Assembly (NCBI GenBank): GCA_016707885.1
Contig: JADJGU010000006.1
Location: forward strand, 62,001 to 126,000
From: Sphingomonadales bacterium
GTDB lineage: Bacteria; Pseudomonadota; Alphaproteobacteria; Sphingomonadales; Sphingomonadaceae
Direction of reading: 5' to 3'
DNA: 64,000 nt
Shown: positions 34,119-43,597 of the stretch, piece after piece
Position numbering within the stretch: position 1 is the stretch's first letter
Layout of the letters: every line of letters starts with the position of its first letter
The notes under the pieces: generated by a model
The model's database searches: none
The model's input: the letters and a program-made list of their open reading frames with translations, nothing else
What the model was told of the DNA's origin: nothing
Made by a program: the position numbers and the translations under genes

Positions 34119-34934
34119 TTAGGCCTGAGCTTCGGGTGTTTCAGCCGCAGCTTCGACAGCCGCTACTTCCTCAGCCGCGACTTCGACGACCGCAGCTTCA
34201 ACCGGCGGCTCTACCATCGCGCCAAGATCTTCACCGCGTGCCACAGCAGCGCCGGTGTTGCCCTTGCTCGATGCGGTAGCAATCGCTTCGCAATAGAGAC
34301 GGATTGCGCGGGCAGCATCGTCATTCGCCGGAACCGGGAATGCGATACCATCAGGCGAAACGTTTGAATCGAGGATCGCGATCACGGGGATACCGAGAAC
34401 ATTGGCTTCCTTGATCGCCAGCTCTTCCTTGTTAGCGTCGATCACGAACATCACGTCCGGAATGCCACCCATGTCGCGGATGCCACCGAGCGAAAGCTCA
34501 AGCTTGTCGCGCTCGCGGGTCATCTGGAGGATTTCCTTCTTGGTGAAACCAGACGTATCACCCGAAAGCTGTTCCTCAAGCGTCTTAAGCTTCTTGATCG
34601 AGTTCGAAACGGTTTTCCAGTTGGTAAGCATGCCGCCCAGCCAACGGTGGTTGACGAAATGCTGGCCCGAAGCGCGAGCTGCGTCCGCAATCGGACCCTG
34701 CGCCTGGCGCTTGGTGCCAACGAACAGCACCTTGCCGCCGGCCTGCACGGTCGACGAAACAAAGTCGAGCGCACGCGCAAAAAGCGGAACGGTCTGCGAC
34801 AGGTCAAGGATGTGAACGCCATTGCGTGCGCCGAAAATATACGGCTTCATGCGCGGGTTCCAGCGATGGGTCTGGTGGCCGAAATGTGCTCCGGCCTCAA
34901 GCAATTGGTGCATGGTGACGACAGGTGCCGCCAT
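34119..34934 (-). CDS. rpsB: 30S ribosomal protein S2
   Basis: A 271-residue ribosomal protein. MHQLLEAGAHFGHQTHRWNP and MKPYIFGARNGVHILDL are the conserved N-terminal motifs. A long Ala/Glu/Val-rich tail (last ~40 residues) is typical of sphingomonad S2. The ATG at 34934 follows AAGGAGAAAGACT. It heads the rpsB-tsf-pyrH-frr-uppS-cdsA-dxr-rseP-bamA-skp-fabZ series. Confidence 0.96.
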   Translation of the reverse strand: MAAPVVTMHQLLEAGAHFGHQTHRWNPRMKPYIFGARNGVHILDLSQTVPLFARALDFVSSTVQAGGKVLFVGTKRQAQGPIADAARASGQHFVNHRWLGGMLTNWKTVSNSIKKLKTLEEQLSGDTSGFTKKEILQMTRERDKLELSLGGIRDMGGIPDVMFVIDANKEELAIKEANVLGIPVIAILDSNVSPDGIAFPVPANDDAARAIRLYCEAIATASSKGNTGAAVARGEDLGAMVEPPVEAAVVEVAAEEVAAVEAAAETPEAQA

Positions 34935-35147
34935 AGTCTTTCTCCTTCCGGTTGAACCTCTGGAAAGCAAGAACCAAGGCCGCAAACTGGTTACGGCAAA
35001 GGCACCGGTGATGTGCGCTTTCCATGTGGAATGGGCGGGCCGTTAGCTTGCACCGGAAGATTCGTCAAGAGGTTGGAAGCTATTGGCCAGCGGTACAACC
35101 GTCAACGCGTGGTGATGCAGCGGAAAAAAAGGCAATCCACGACAGCA

Positions 35148-36089
35148 TTATGGTGCCTTTGACGCACCGAAATCATGGACAAAAAGACCAGTTTTGCGGC
35201 TGTCAAACTGCGCCTGTAATGTGCACGACTTCGCTTTAAATTTTTTGCAGCCGGCTTGGGCTGCTTCCTTCGCGCGCTTGGACGAATTTTCGGTGGTTGC
35301 GTTATGGTTTCCGTCGAAGCGATACGCTTGGACAAACCCATTTCCGGTCAACGTATTAATTTCACAGGGACGCGAAGTTGCGTCGACGCAGGCCTTGATC
35401 GCCGCTGCCGTCGCTTCATCGGCATTGCGGTAACCGCTCGCGACATAAAGCTTGTCGTTATATCCGACATCACCCTTAACCCACGCAGAGGCAGCGAAAT
35501 ATTTGCGTACGGACGCCCCCGGTGAACGGCTGCCGGTGCTTGACTTGATCTTTGCGAACACTTCACACGGCAGCAACTGCTTGGCCGAACATTCATCTAG
35601 CAACTTTTTACTTCCCTCACGCTCCCATGCATTGATGAAATATCCCTCATGATCTCGGATGATCGTTATTGAGGAATTCCACCACTTGTCACCTCTTGTA
35701 CAGCCTCCGCCCATCACCTTGTTGCAAGCATTAATAGCAACATTTTCTCCGACATTGTCCTTGTAGACATAATTGCCAGCCACCCAGACATCTGCAGCAT
35801 TAGGATGCCAGACCAGCACCGCATGTGATTCGTTCGGAGTTGGATCCGCAGCAGGAGAATCGGTGTTTTCACGTCCATCAGAAGCACAGATGGGTATGGC
35901 AGCAACACCGTGCGAACCGCCCGTTATCCCAACCTGCACTTCGCCCGGACCGGGACCGTTCGGACACACAAAAGTTTGTGCTGAGACTGCCATAGGCCAG
36001 AACAAAAACGAAGCAAGAAGGCCAAACAAGCCGAACCGAAACACTGCTGCATATCTACTCCCACTTCCAATATGAGCGATCCAGAACAT
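35148..36089 (-). CDS. Secreted protein with two DUF4189 domains
   Basis: A 313-residue protein with a signal peptide (GLFGLLASFLFWPMAVSAQ, cut near residue 38). Two related halves follow. One is HAVLVWHPNAADVWVAGNYV with AINACNKVMGGGC (about 87-140). The other is KYFAASAWVKGDVGYNDK with AIKACVDATSRPC (about 195-250). Each has the aromatic start and Cys pair of DUF4189, a domain of secreted proteins of unknown function. Ten cysteines could form disulfides in the periplasm. It lies upstream of rpsB on the same strand with 213 bp between. Confidence 0.7.
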   Translation of the reverse strand: MFWIAHIGSGSRYAAVFRFGLFGLLASFLFWPMAVSAQTFVCPNGPGPGEVQVGITGGSHGVAAIPICASDGRENTDSPAADPTPNESHAVLVWHPNAADVWVAGNYVYKDNVGENVAINACNKVMGGGCTRGDKWWNSSITIIRDHEGYFINAWEREGSKKLLDECSAKQLLPCEVFAKIKSSTGSRSPGASVRKYFAASAWVKGDVGYNDKLYVASGYRNADEATAAAIKACVDATSRPCEINTLTGNGFVQAYRFDGNHNATTENSSKRAKEAAQAGCKKFKAKSCTLQAQFDSRKTGLFVHDFGASKAP

Positions 36090-36366
36090 AGGTAGCAGCT
36101 CCTCTTAGCGCGTCTCCGAAGGCGTTCCCTCGTTCATTTGCGCCATAGCGTTGTTGGCAACGTACGGAATCCAAGTAGTTCCGGCGTAAGACTTTATCTC
36201 ACATGTGATGAAGAAGTTTAAAGGCCTAAGATGTATTAGTAGCATAAAACACTATGCCACTAACGCGGGTCGCATATGTATCGTCTCGGCATGCGCGACT
36301 TGCAAAGCCGTGAAGGAAATATACTGTCCGGAAAAAGCCACATTAAGTGGTTAGAGGAGAGGAATA

Positions 36367-37985
36367 ATGATCTGGCATTTCGCGGATGTGTTTGACACGA
36401 TCGCATCGCTGGTTCCCGAACAGGTCGCATTGATCAACGGGGATACCCATCGAAGCTGGCGCGACTATGAGGATCGGTCTGCGCGGCTTGCCGATGCGCT
36501 TGTGGCGGCGGGACTGAAACCTGGCGCCAAGACAGCAATTTATGCGCATAATTCGAACGCCTATCTCGAAGCGCAATATGCATCTTTCAAGGCGCGCACC
36601 GTGCCGATCAATGTCAATTATCGCTATGTTGAACATGAACTGACCTATTTGTTCGATAATGGAGACGTCGAAGCCGTATTTTTCGATGCCAAGTTCGCAC
36701 CGAGGCTGGCAGCAATCCGTGACCAGTTGCCCAAGCTAAAACTGTTTGTGCAGATCTACGACGGGTCGAGCGAAACCCTCTCCGGTGCGCAAGATTTTGA
36801 GGCACTGATTGCGGCCAATGCGCCCCTGCCCCGTCTCGATTACAGCGAAGGCGACATTTACATGATTTACACCGGTGGCACGACCGGCATGCCTAAAGGG
36901 GTGATGTATCGCCACGGCGACCTGAGTGCCGGGATCGCATCAGCGCTACTGGGTCCGGAAGTGGTTGAGCCATCGCCCGAAATGTTGGTCGCCGTGGTTC
37001 AAGCCCTGAAAGCGGCTGGCGCTGCCCCATCTCTTTGCCTGCCTGTCCTTTGATGCACGGTACCGGAATGTGGATCGGCGCATTTTTCGCGCATTTTGCA
37101 GGCGGCGCGGTCGCAACAACCAGCGATGAAAAATTCGACCCGAATGCGATCTGGGCCTTTATCGAACGGGAGCGGGTCAATGCCGTAGCCATTGTCGGCG
37201 ATGCCTTTGCCAAGCCGATGCTCGCGGCACTGCGCGAGGCCGAGGCGCGGGGGCAGCATTACGACCTGACCTCGCTCAAGGTAATCGGTTCATCCGGAGT
37301 TATGTTCTCCAGCGAAGTGAAGCGCGGCTTGCTCGAATATGTCGATGTAGAGATACGCGATTCGATAGGATCGACCGAAGGTGCCATGGGTGGATCGGTG
37401 GTTTCGCGTTCGCTACCCCCGGTCGATACCGCAAAATTTGCCTTCAATCCGACGACCAAAGTCTTCAACGACCGGGATGAGGAAATACAGCCCGGGTCCG
37501 ATGAAATCGGCATGATCGCCAATGGTGGCGTCGTACCGGTCGGATATTACAAAGACCCCGAGAAAAGCGCCAAGACCTTCCGTTCAATTGCGGGGGTTCG
37601 CTATTCCTTCCCGGGCGACTTTGCGCAGGTAACTGCCGACGGCACACTCATCCTGCTCGGTCGCGGCTCGGTCTGCATCAACACCGGCGGCGAAAAAGTG
37701 TTTCCGGAAGAGGTTGAGGAAGCACTGAAGGCACATGACGACATTTGGGACGCGCTGGTCGTGGGCGTACCGGACGAACGCTTTGGCGAGCGCGTGGTTG
37801 CTGTCTTGTCTGCCAAAGAAGGCGCATCCGTAAACGAGGCAGCGCTTCTGGATTTTGCTCGCACCCGGCTCGCAGGCTATAAAATGCCACGCCAGCTTAT
37901 CTTTGTCGAAACGGTTCAGCGCGCCGCCAATGGCAAGGCCGACTATAAATGGGCAAAAGAGGTTGCACTTGGAAACAGTGCCTAG
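36367..37985 (+). pseudogene. AMP-binding acyl-CoA synthetase, frameshifted
   Basis: The two reading frames (36367-37053 and, from about 37026, 37026-37985) together encode a ~539-residue acyl-CoA synthetase that activates a carboxylic acid with ATP and CoA. The first half has MIYTGGTTGMPKGVMYRHGD (AMP-binding P-loop). The second has DSIGSTEGAMGGS, NTGGEKVFPEEVEEALKAHD and a C-terminal lysine in ANGKADYKWAK. The break is at a run of four Cs (37025-37028): one more C would give the expected PISLPACPLMHGTG. It is therefore a pseudogene by a 1-nt deletion, or a sequencing error. GAGGAGAGG before the ATG is a strong ribosome binding site. Confidence 0.85.
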
Positions 37986-38122
37986 CTGGCTGGCAAGCAA
38001 CGTTTTAGTACAATTTGATAAACTGTATCGACGCCCTGTTCGCGAGAGTTAATCTGGCGTTCAGGGCGAAAGGCTGAATTCGTGACTGCGACCATATCCA
38101 ATCGGCTCGCCAGAAAGCTCTT

Positions 38123-38539
38123 GTGATCCGGAAAATATACGCCTTGCCGATATTGATGCCGCTTCTGGTGCTGGGTTCGGCGGTCAAGGCGGACGATTTG
38201 CCGCAAGGAAGCGCGTCTGCACTACCTGAAAAGATTTCATTCCTTGTCGCGTTCGGCGAAGAAAAATGCCCCGAAGCTACCGACCCTGAAGAAATCGTCG
38301 TTTGCGCAACCGCCCCTGAAGGCGATCGGTATCGCATTCCCAAGGATCTGCGCAAAGGCGAGGAAGAGGCAACTGCCAGCCAATCCTGGACATCTGCCGT
38401 CGAAAGCCTTGATGAATCCGCACGCGTGATGCGGCCGAATAGCTGCTCCGTTGTCGGTACAGGCGGATTCACCGGCTGCACCCAAGCGCTGCTGCGCGAA
38501 TGGTTCGCCTCCCGACGCGGGAAAATTGGCGCGAACTGA
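38123..38539 (+). CDS. Exported hypothetical protein (sphingomonad type)
   Basis: A 138-residue protein with a signal peptide (IYALPILMPLLVLGSAVKA). The mature part includes EEIVVCATAPEGDRYRIPKD and SCSVVGTGGFTGCTQALL. Conserved cysteines suggest a small disulfide-bonded periplasmic protein. This type occurs in sphingomonads without known function. The start is GTG with no clear ribosome binding site. It ends 6 bp from the convergent M20 peptidase gene. Confidence 0.65.
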   Translation: MIRKIYALPILMPLLVLGSAVKADDLPQGSASALPEKISFLVAFGEEKCPEATDPEEIVVCATAPEGDRYRIPKDLRKGEEEATASQSWTSAVESLDESARVMRPNSCSVVGTGGFTGCTQALLREWFASRRGKIGAN

Positions 38540-38545
38540 TCTGGT

Positions 38546-39958
38546 TTATTTGTCAGCGTATATTCGCACCAGCCGGTGCAGATAATCGCGGCCGTCATAG
38601 ACCGATTTGACCCGCAACCGTTCATTAAGTCCGTGCACGCCGCCGCCATCGGCTTCGTAGAAAATTCCCGGAATGCCATAGGTCGGAATGCCGATCAGTG
38701 CGGTCATCGTTGCATCGGTTGCACCGGTCGACATTGTCGGCACGAGCGGAATTCCTGGAAAAACCTCGCCGGCCAGCTTGATAGCCGGATCAAGAATGCG
38801 CTTATCGAGCGGCGGTGGCACCGCCATCGGGCGGTGCGGCTTGCGCAGGCTTACCTTTACTTGCGGGTTGGCGACGGCCTTCTCGATCGCACTTTGCGCG
38901 TCTTCAGTACTCATGCCTGGTACGATGCGGCAATTGACCACGCCCTTTGCACGTTGCGGAAGTGCATTAGGCGCGTGGCCGGCATCTAACATCGTAGCCA
39001 CACATGTCGTGCGCAAGGTGGAATTCAGAACAGGGTCGGCTGAAAGGACTGCGGCCGCCTGTACATTGCCTTCGTCAGCAAGCAGGTCTGCAATCGCCTT
39101 TTGCCCGGCAGCGGGTGCCGTCGGTGCCATCTGCGTCAGAAACGCCCGCGTCGTGTCGTTTAATTGCACAGGAAATCCTAGCCGCTTTACCGCCACAATG
39201 GCTTCGGCCAGATCGTAGATCGCATTGTCGGGACGCGGGACAGAGCTGTGTCCGCCCGGGTTTGTTGCTTCCAGATCGAATATCCGGTTCGCCTTTTCAC
39301 CGACTTGGATTGCCAGAAATTGCGGTTTGCCATTCTTGTCGAGCCGACCGCCACCGCCTTCATTCAATGCAAATTCGGCAGACATTGTTTCAGGCATGTT
39401 GCGCGCCAGCCATTCTGCGCCATTCAATGCTTTGCTCGAACTTTCCTCACCACAGGTTGCCGCCAGCTTGATCGTGCGCTTGGGTTTATAACCTTCCTTT
39501 TTGAACCGGATCAGGCTGTCGACCCAGATCGCGGCCTGCACCTTGTCATCGGCAACCCCGCGCGCATAGAAAAACCCGTCCTCCTCGACCAGTGTGAACG
39601 GATCGCGCGTCCAGTCTTCGCGCTTGGCTTCGACAACGTCGATATGCGCCAGCAGCAGCATGGGCTTCAACGTCTTTGACGTTCCCTTATACTCAGCAAC
39701 CAGACTGCCCTCACGTTCAAAACCCGGGACAACAATCACCCTGGCTTCGCCTTTGGTGAACCCGGCATCGTGCATGCGCTTGGCCAGTTGATTGGCTGCG
39801 ATGGTGCAACTTCCATTTGAGTAAGCGGTGTTGGTGTTGACCAGTTCGGCATATAGCTCACGGAACGCCGACTGGTCCGGGCGCAACTGCTGCGCCGGGG
39901 CCGCGTCGACAACCATTGCCATCAAACTGGCCGCCAGCATCCATTTTGAAACGCCCAT
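38546..39958 (-). CDS. M20-family zinc metallopeptidase, exported
   Basis: A 470-residue peptidase with a signal peptide (about 1-22, ending PAQ). Zinc and catalytic residues are visible: LLLAHIDVV (His and catalytic Asp), YARGVADDK (bridging Asp), AATCGEESSS (catalytic Glu and Zn ligand), and VHGLNERL near the C-terminus (final His). The dimerisation domain lies at about residues 215-335. Probably a periplasmic carboxy- or dipeptidase; substrate is unknown. Confidence 0.9.
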   Translation of the reverse strand: MGVSKWMLAASLMAMVVDAAPAQQLRPDQSAFRELYAELVNTNTAYSNGSCTIAANQLAKRMHDAGFTKGEARVIVVPGFEREGSLVAEYKGTSKTLKPMLLLAHIDVVEAKREDWTRDPFTLVEEDGFFYARGVADDKVQAAIWVDSLIRFKKEGYKPKRTIKLAATCGEESSSKALNGAEWLARNMPETMSAEFALNEGGGGRLDKNGKPQFLAIQVGEKANRIFDLEATNPGGHSSVPRPDNAIYDLAEAIVAVKRLGFPVQLNDTTRAFLTQMAPTAPAAGQKAIADLLADEGNVQAAAVLSADPVLNSTLRTTCVATMLDAGHAPNALPQRAKGVVNCRIVPGMSTEDAQSAIEKAVANPQVKVSLRKPHRPMAVPPPLDKRILDPAIKLAGEVFPGIPLVPTMSTGATDATMTALIGIPTYGIPGIFYEADGGGVHGLNERLRVKSVYDGRDYLHRLVRIYADK

Positions 39959-40071
39959 CTGTCCCTCCTGTTCCGTCTGTGCAGACGCAGGCTATCTGCC
40001 ATCACCGCCCAGTTCAACCAGTGAAACACTAAGCTGCGTGCTTAACAATTAGAGCCATTCAATATTAAGAG

Positions 40072-40100
40072 TTGACACAAAAGAACATTTGTAGAACATA
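40072..40100 (+). promoter_or_regulatory. Promoter with LexA (SOS) box
   Basis: TTGACA (40072-40077) is followed 17 bp later by AACATA (40095-40100). The alphaproteobacterial LexA box GAAC-ATTTGTA-GAAC (GAAC-N7-GAAC) is at 40083-40097, between and over the -10 element. LexA bound here would block transcription of the small gene at 40131. The match to the reported consensus is exact. Confidence 0.75.
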
Positions 40101-40130
40101 GATGGAATACCAAGAGATTCGGAGGTTCAA

Positions 40131-40382
40131 ATGTCATTCATCGCCGCAACCCTGTTTTCTGCCGCTTTCCTGTTGTCGGCCTATGCCATCCTCCTGACGC
40201 TGGCGCAAAAATGGGATCGTATCGAGCAGGTGGCGGCGATGCAGGGCTCCCCGGTTGAACGCATCATCCATCTAGGTGCCGTTCGCTACACCGGTCAGCG
40301 TCTGCGTCTTGTTGTTGTCAACGAACTGGAGCCTCAGCCTGAGCAACAGGCTTTCGCTTTTGGGCGCCTGCGCGCGGCTTAA
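40131..40382 (+). CDS. LexA-controlled small membrane protein, unknown function
   Basis: An 83-residue protein with one N-terminal membrane helix (IAATLFSAAFLLSAYAILLT, about 4-23). A cytoplasmic or periplasmic domain with RIIHLGAVRYTGQRLRLVVV and an acidic/Gln tail follows. CGGAGG precedes the ATG. It is monocistronic between a LexA-box promoter and a strong terminator, so it is probably induced by DNA damage. SOS-controlled small membrane proteins in alphaproteobacteria include the division inhibitor SidA of Caulobacter, but no sequence relation is claimed. The function is otherwise unknown. Confidence 0.75.
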   Translation: MSFIAATLFSAAFLLSAYAILLTLAQKWDRIEQVAAMQGSPVERIIHLGAVRYTGQRLRLVVVNELEPQPEQQAFAFGRLRAA

Positions 40383-40407
40383 TCCCCCCCATATCCCCTA
40401 AGCAACA

Positions 40408-40447
40408 GGCCCTGCTGCATTTGAATTGCAGCAGGGCCCTTTTGTTT
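40408..40447 (+). terminator. Rho-independent terminator
   Basis: GGCCCTGCTGCA (40408-40419) and TGCAGCAGGGCC (40427-40438) form a perfect 12-bp stem with a 7-nt loop, followed by CTTTTGTTT. It ends the SOS-gene transcript. Confidence 0.92.
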
Positions 40448-40523
40448 GGACGTCAGTTTCAGACAACAAAAAAGGCGAAACCCAAAGGTTCCGCCTTCCT
40501 TGTTTCGCGAATGCGCGTGAAAC

Positions 40524-40796
40524 TTAGTTCACGGCATCCTTGAGTGCCTTGCCAGCCTTGAACTTGGGCTGGTTCGAAGCAGGGATCTTCATCTCTTCAC
40601 CGGTGCGCGGGTTGCGACCGGTCGAAGCCTTGCGCTTGGCGACAGCAAAGGTGCCGAAGCCAACGAGGCGAACTTCACCACCCTTTTTGAGCGCCTTGGT
40701 GATGGCGTCAAAGGTAGCTTCCACTGCCTTGCCTGCATCGGTTTTGCTGAGGCCGCTTGCGTCTGCAACGGCTGCGACGAGATCATTCTTGTTCAT
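40524..40796 (-). CDS. hup: HU-family DNA-binding protein
   Basis: A 90-residue histone-like protein that bends and compacts DNA. MNKNDLVAAVADASGLSKTD opens the dimerisation helices. VRLVGFGTFAVAKRKASTGR leads into the beta arm with GRNPRTGEEMKIPA. It lies 284 bp downstream of lon on the same strand, the usual lon-hup pair. The intervening 284 bp holds no gene I can see and probably the hup promoter. Confidence 0.95.
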   Translation of the reverse strand: MNKNDLVAAVADASGLSKTDAGKAVEATFDAITKALKKGGEVRLVGFGTFAVAKRKASTGRNPRTGEEMKIPASNQPKFKAGKALKDAVN

Positions 40797-41080
40797 AGTA
40801 TCGGGATCCCCCTCTCAAGTGAATATTCTAGACCAATTCCGGATGTGGAATCGCGGCTGGGCCGGAGCGGGAATAAGGAGCAGAAAGCGACCACTGTCAA
40901 AGGAAAAATCGGCCAGAAACCGCGCTTTTCGGCGAATTGATGGATAATCTGTCGATAACTGCGTCAAATCGAATGTAACTGGCGGTAACCGAAGCAAAAA
41001 TACCGCCGAAAACGCCACAGGACGCCAAGTCAAATGACGCCGCGCCCTGTGCTGTACCGCCAATTTGGCAGGCGATATTA

Positions 41081-43480
41081 TCAGTGTGTGACCGTCGCCC
41101 CTGCCGCAGGTGCGGCTGCGGGTGGTTGCAAGGCTGCCAGCTCGTCGGCTTCGGTCCACTCAACCGGCACTAACGGAGCAACAAGTGCCCGCGCCAAAAC
41201 CTGATCAACATGCGTTACCGGGATGATCTCTAGCCCTTCTTTGATGTTGGCAGGTATTTCGGCCAAATCCTTTTCATTTTCCTGCGGGATCAGCACGGTC
41301 TTGATGCCGCCGCGCAAAGCAGCCAGCAGTTTTTCCTTCAGGCCGCCAATCGGCAGCACACGTCCACGCAGCGTAACCTCTCCGGTCATCGCGACATCGC
41401 GGTGCACGGCAATGCCGGTCAATGTCGACACGATAGCGGTCACCATGCCAATGCCAGCCGATGGACCATCCTTGGGAACCGCCCCTTCGGGCAAGTGGAT
41501 ATGCACATCCTTGCGGTTGAAGATCGACGGCTTGATGCCATAGCTGGGCGCACGCGCCTTCACATAAGATAGAGCCGCCTGGATCGACTCACTCATCACT
41601 TCGCCCAGCTTACCGGTCGTCTTGATCTGGCCCTTGCCGCCAACGGTAACCGCTTCGATAGTGAGCAGTTCGCCGCCAACTTCGGTCCAGGCAAGCCCGG
41701 TTACAGCACCAATCTGGTTTTCATCTTCGCCAATGCCGTGGCGATATTTGCGTACGCCAGAGAATTCGGCGAGATTTTCCGGTGTCACCGAAACGCTCTT
41801 CGCCTTGCCTTCCAATATACGACGCAGCGCCTTGCGGGCCAATTTGGCTATTTCGCGCTCCAATGTCCGAACGCCCGCCTCCCGCGTGTAATAGCGTATC
41901 AGGTCGCGCAGCGCATCATCGCTGACGTCAAATTCGCCCTTCTTGAGGCCATGCGCGCTAACCTGCTTTTCAACCAGATGACGTTTGGCAATTTCAAGCT
42001 TCTCGTCTTCGGTGTAACCTTCGAGCCGGATGATCTCCATGCGGTCGAGCAAAGGCTGCGGCAGGTTCATGCTGTTCGCAGTGGTCACGAACATCACGTC
42101 CGATAGGTCGAGATCGATTTCGAGATAGTGATCGTTGAACTTGTTGTTCTGTTCGGGGTCGAGCACCTCGAGCAGTGCCGACGCCGGATCGCCGCGGAAA
42201 TCCTGGCCGAGCTTGTCAATCTCGTCGAGCAGGAACAGCGGGTTCATCGTCCCGGCTTTTTTCAGGTTGGACGCAATCTTGCCGGGCATTGAACCGATAT
42301 AAGTCCGCCGGTGCCCGCGGATTTCGGCTTCATCACGAACCCCACCCAGCGACTGACGGATGAATTCGCGCCCGGTCGCCTTTGCAATCGACTTGCCAAG
42401 CGAGGTCTTGCCCACACCGGGAGGGCCTACGAGACAGAGGATCGGCCCCTTCAACTTGTTGGTGCGTGCCTGTACGGCCAGATATTCGATAATCCGGTCT
42501 TTGACCTTTTCGAGAGCGAAATGGTCTGCATCCAGAATATCCTGCGCCTTGGCGATATCGCGCTTCAGTTTGGAACGTTTGCCCCATGGCACGCCGAGCA
42601 ATGCGTCGAGATAGTTGCGCACAACGGTCGCCTCAGCCGACATAGGCGCCATGCTGCGCAGCTTCTTCATTTCCGCTTGCGCTTTGGCCTTGGCCTCCTT
42701 CGAAAGCTTCAGCGTATCTATCTTGGTCTGCAGTTCTGCGAGCTCGTCGCCGCCTTCTTCATCGCCATTGCCCAGCTCACGCTGGATCGCTTTCAACTGC
42801 TCATTCAGATAATATTCGCGCTGCGACTTCTCCATCTGGCGCTTCACGCGGCCGCGAATTTTCTTTTCAACCTGCAGAACGCCCAGTTCACCTTCCATGA
42901 AGGCAAACGCCATTTCGAGGCGCTTGAGCGGGTCGGCTTCAACCAGCAGCGACTGCTTGTCGGAAACCTTCAGGTTGATGTTGGCCGCAACGGCATCCGC
43001 CAATTGCGCAGCATCGTTGATTTCAGCCAATTGCACCGCCGTTTCCGCCGGCATCTTCTTGTTGAGCTTAGAATATTGCTCAAACTGCTCGATCACCGAG
43101 CGCATCAAGGCTGTTGTTTCCGGGCCTTCGCTCGCTGCGTCGGCCATGGCCTCTACTTCGGCTTCGACATAGTCGGCGGCGCGATTGTGCAAGCGCAGCA
43201 AGCTCGCGCGCTGTTTTCCCTCGACCAGCACCCGGACTGTGCCGTCGGGTAATTTGAGCAACTGCATAATCGTCGCGGTTACGCCGACGGTGTAGAGATC
43301 ATCATAATCAGGATCGTCTTCAGCCGGATCGAGCTGGGCGACGAGGAAAATCTCCTTGTCCGCCGCCATCGCTTTTTCAAGCGCAACGACCGATTTGTCG
43401 CGACCGACAAACAGCGGCACGACCATTCCGGGGAAAACAACAATGTCGCGCAAGGGCAAAAGGGGCAAAGATATAGTCAT
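41081..43480 (-). CDS. lon: ATP-dependent protease Lon (LonA)
   Basis: A 799-residue AAA+ protease degrading misfolded and regulatory proteins. The N-terminal LAN domain begins LPLLPLRDIVVFPGMVVPLF. Walker A GPPGVGKTSLGKS and Walker B LFLLDEIDK are in the middle. The protease domain has PKDGPSAGIGM with the catalytic Ser, and a Lys about 43 residues later. The ATG at 43480 follows GGAG by five bases and is preferred over the in-frame start at 43495. A heat-shock-like promoter is proposed upstream. Confidence 0.96.
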   Translation of the reverse strand: MTISLPLLPLRDIVVFPGMVVPLFVGRDKSVVALEKAMAADKEIFLVAQLDPAEDDPDYDDLYTVGVTATIMQLLKLPDGTVRVLVEGKQRASLLRLHNRAADYVEAEVEAMADAASEGPETTALMRSVIEQFEQYSKLNKKMPAETAVQLAEINDAAQLADAVAANINLKVSDKQSLLVEADPLKRLEMAFAFMEGELGVLQVEKKIRGRVKRQMEKSQREYYLNEQLKAIQRELGNGDEEGGDELAELQTKIDTLKLSKEAKAKAQAEMKKLRSMAPMSAEATVVRNYLDALLGVPWGKRSKLKRDIAKAQDILDADHFALEKVKDRIIEYLAVQARTNKLKGPILCLVGPPGVGKTSLGKSIAKATGREFIRQSLGGVRDEAEIRGHRRTYIGSMPGKIASNLKKAGTMNPLFLLDEIDKLGQDFRGDPASALLEVLDPEQNNKFNDHYLEIDLDLSDVMFVTTANSMNLPQPLLDRMEIIRLEGYTEDEKLEIAKRHLVEKQVSAHGLKKGEFDVSDDALRDLIRYYTREAGVRTLEREIAKLARKALRRILEGKAKSVSVTPENLAEFSGVRKYRHGIGEDENQIGAVTGLAWTEVGGELLTIEAVTVGGKGQIKTTGKLGEVMSESIQAALSYVKARAPSYGIKPSIFNRKDVHIHLPEGAVPKDGPSAGIGMVTAIVSTLTGIAVHRDVAMTGEVTLRGRVLPIGGLKEKLLAALRGGIKTVLIPQENEKDLAEIPANIKEGLEIIPVTHVDQVLARALVAPLVPVEWTEADELAALQPPAAAPAAGATVTH

Positions 43481-43523
43481 AGACACTCCGACCACACCGA
43501 AATGCGGCGCGGTAACTTGCTCT

Positions 43524-43552
43524 CAATATGAGCCGGATTTTGCGTCTTTCAA
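43524..43552 (-). promoter_or_regulatory. Putative RpoH-type promoter of lon
   Basis: On the minus strand TTGAAA is followed by 17 bases and ATATTG, within CTCATATTG. This approximates alphaproteobacterial sigma-32 promoters, and lon is a usual member of that regulon. It ends about 44 bp before the lon start codon. Match is imperfect. Confidence 0.35.
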
Positions 43553-43597
43553 CAGCGCGACGCGCAATTGCCCGAATTTCCTGTGCAAAAGGCGGGG

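Noticed and set aside
42311..43252. 313-codon plus-strand frame
   Set aside because: Antisense to lon; composition is that of a complementary-strand shadow.
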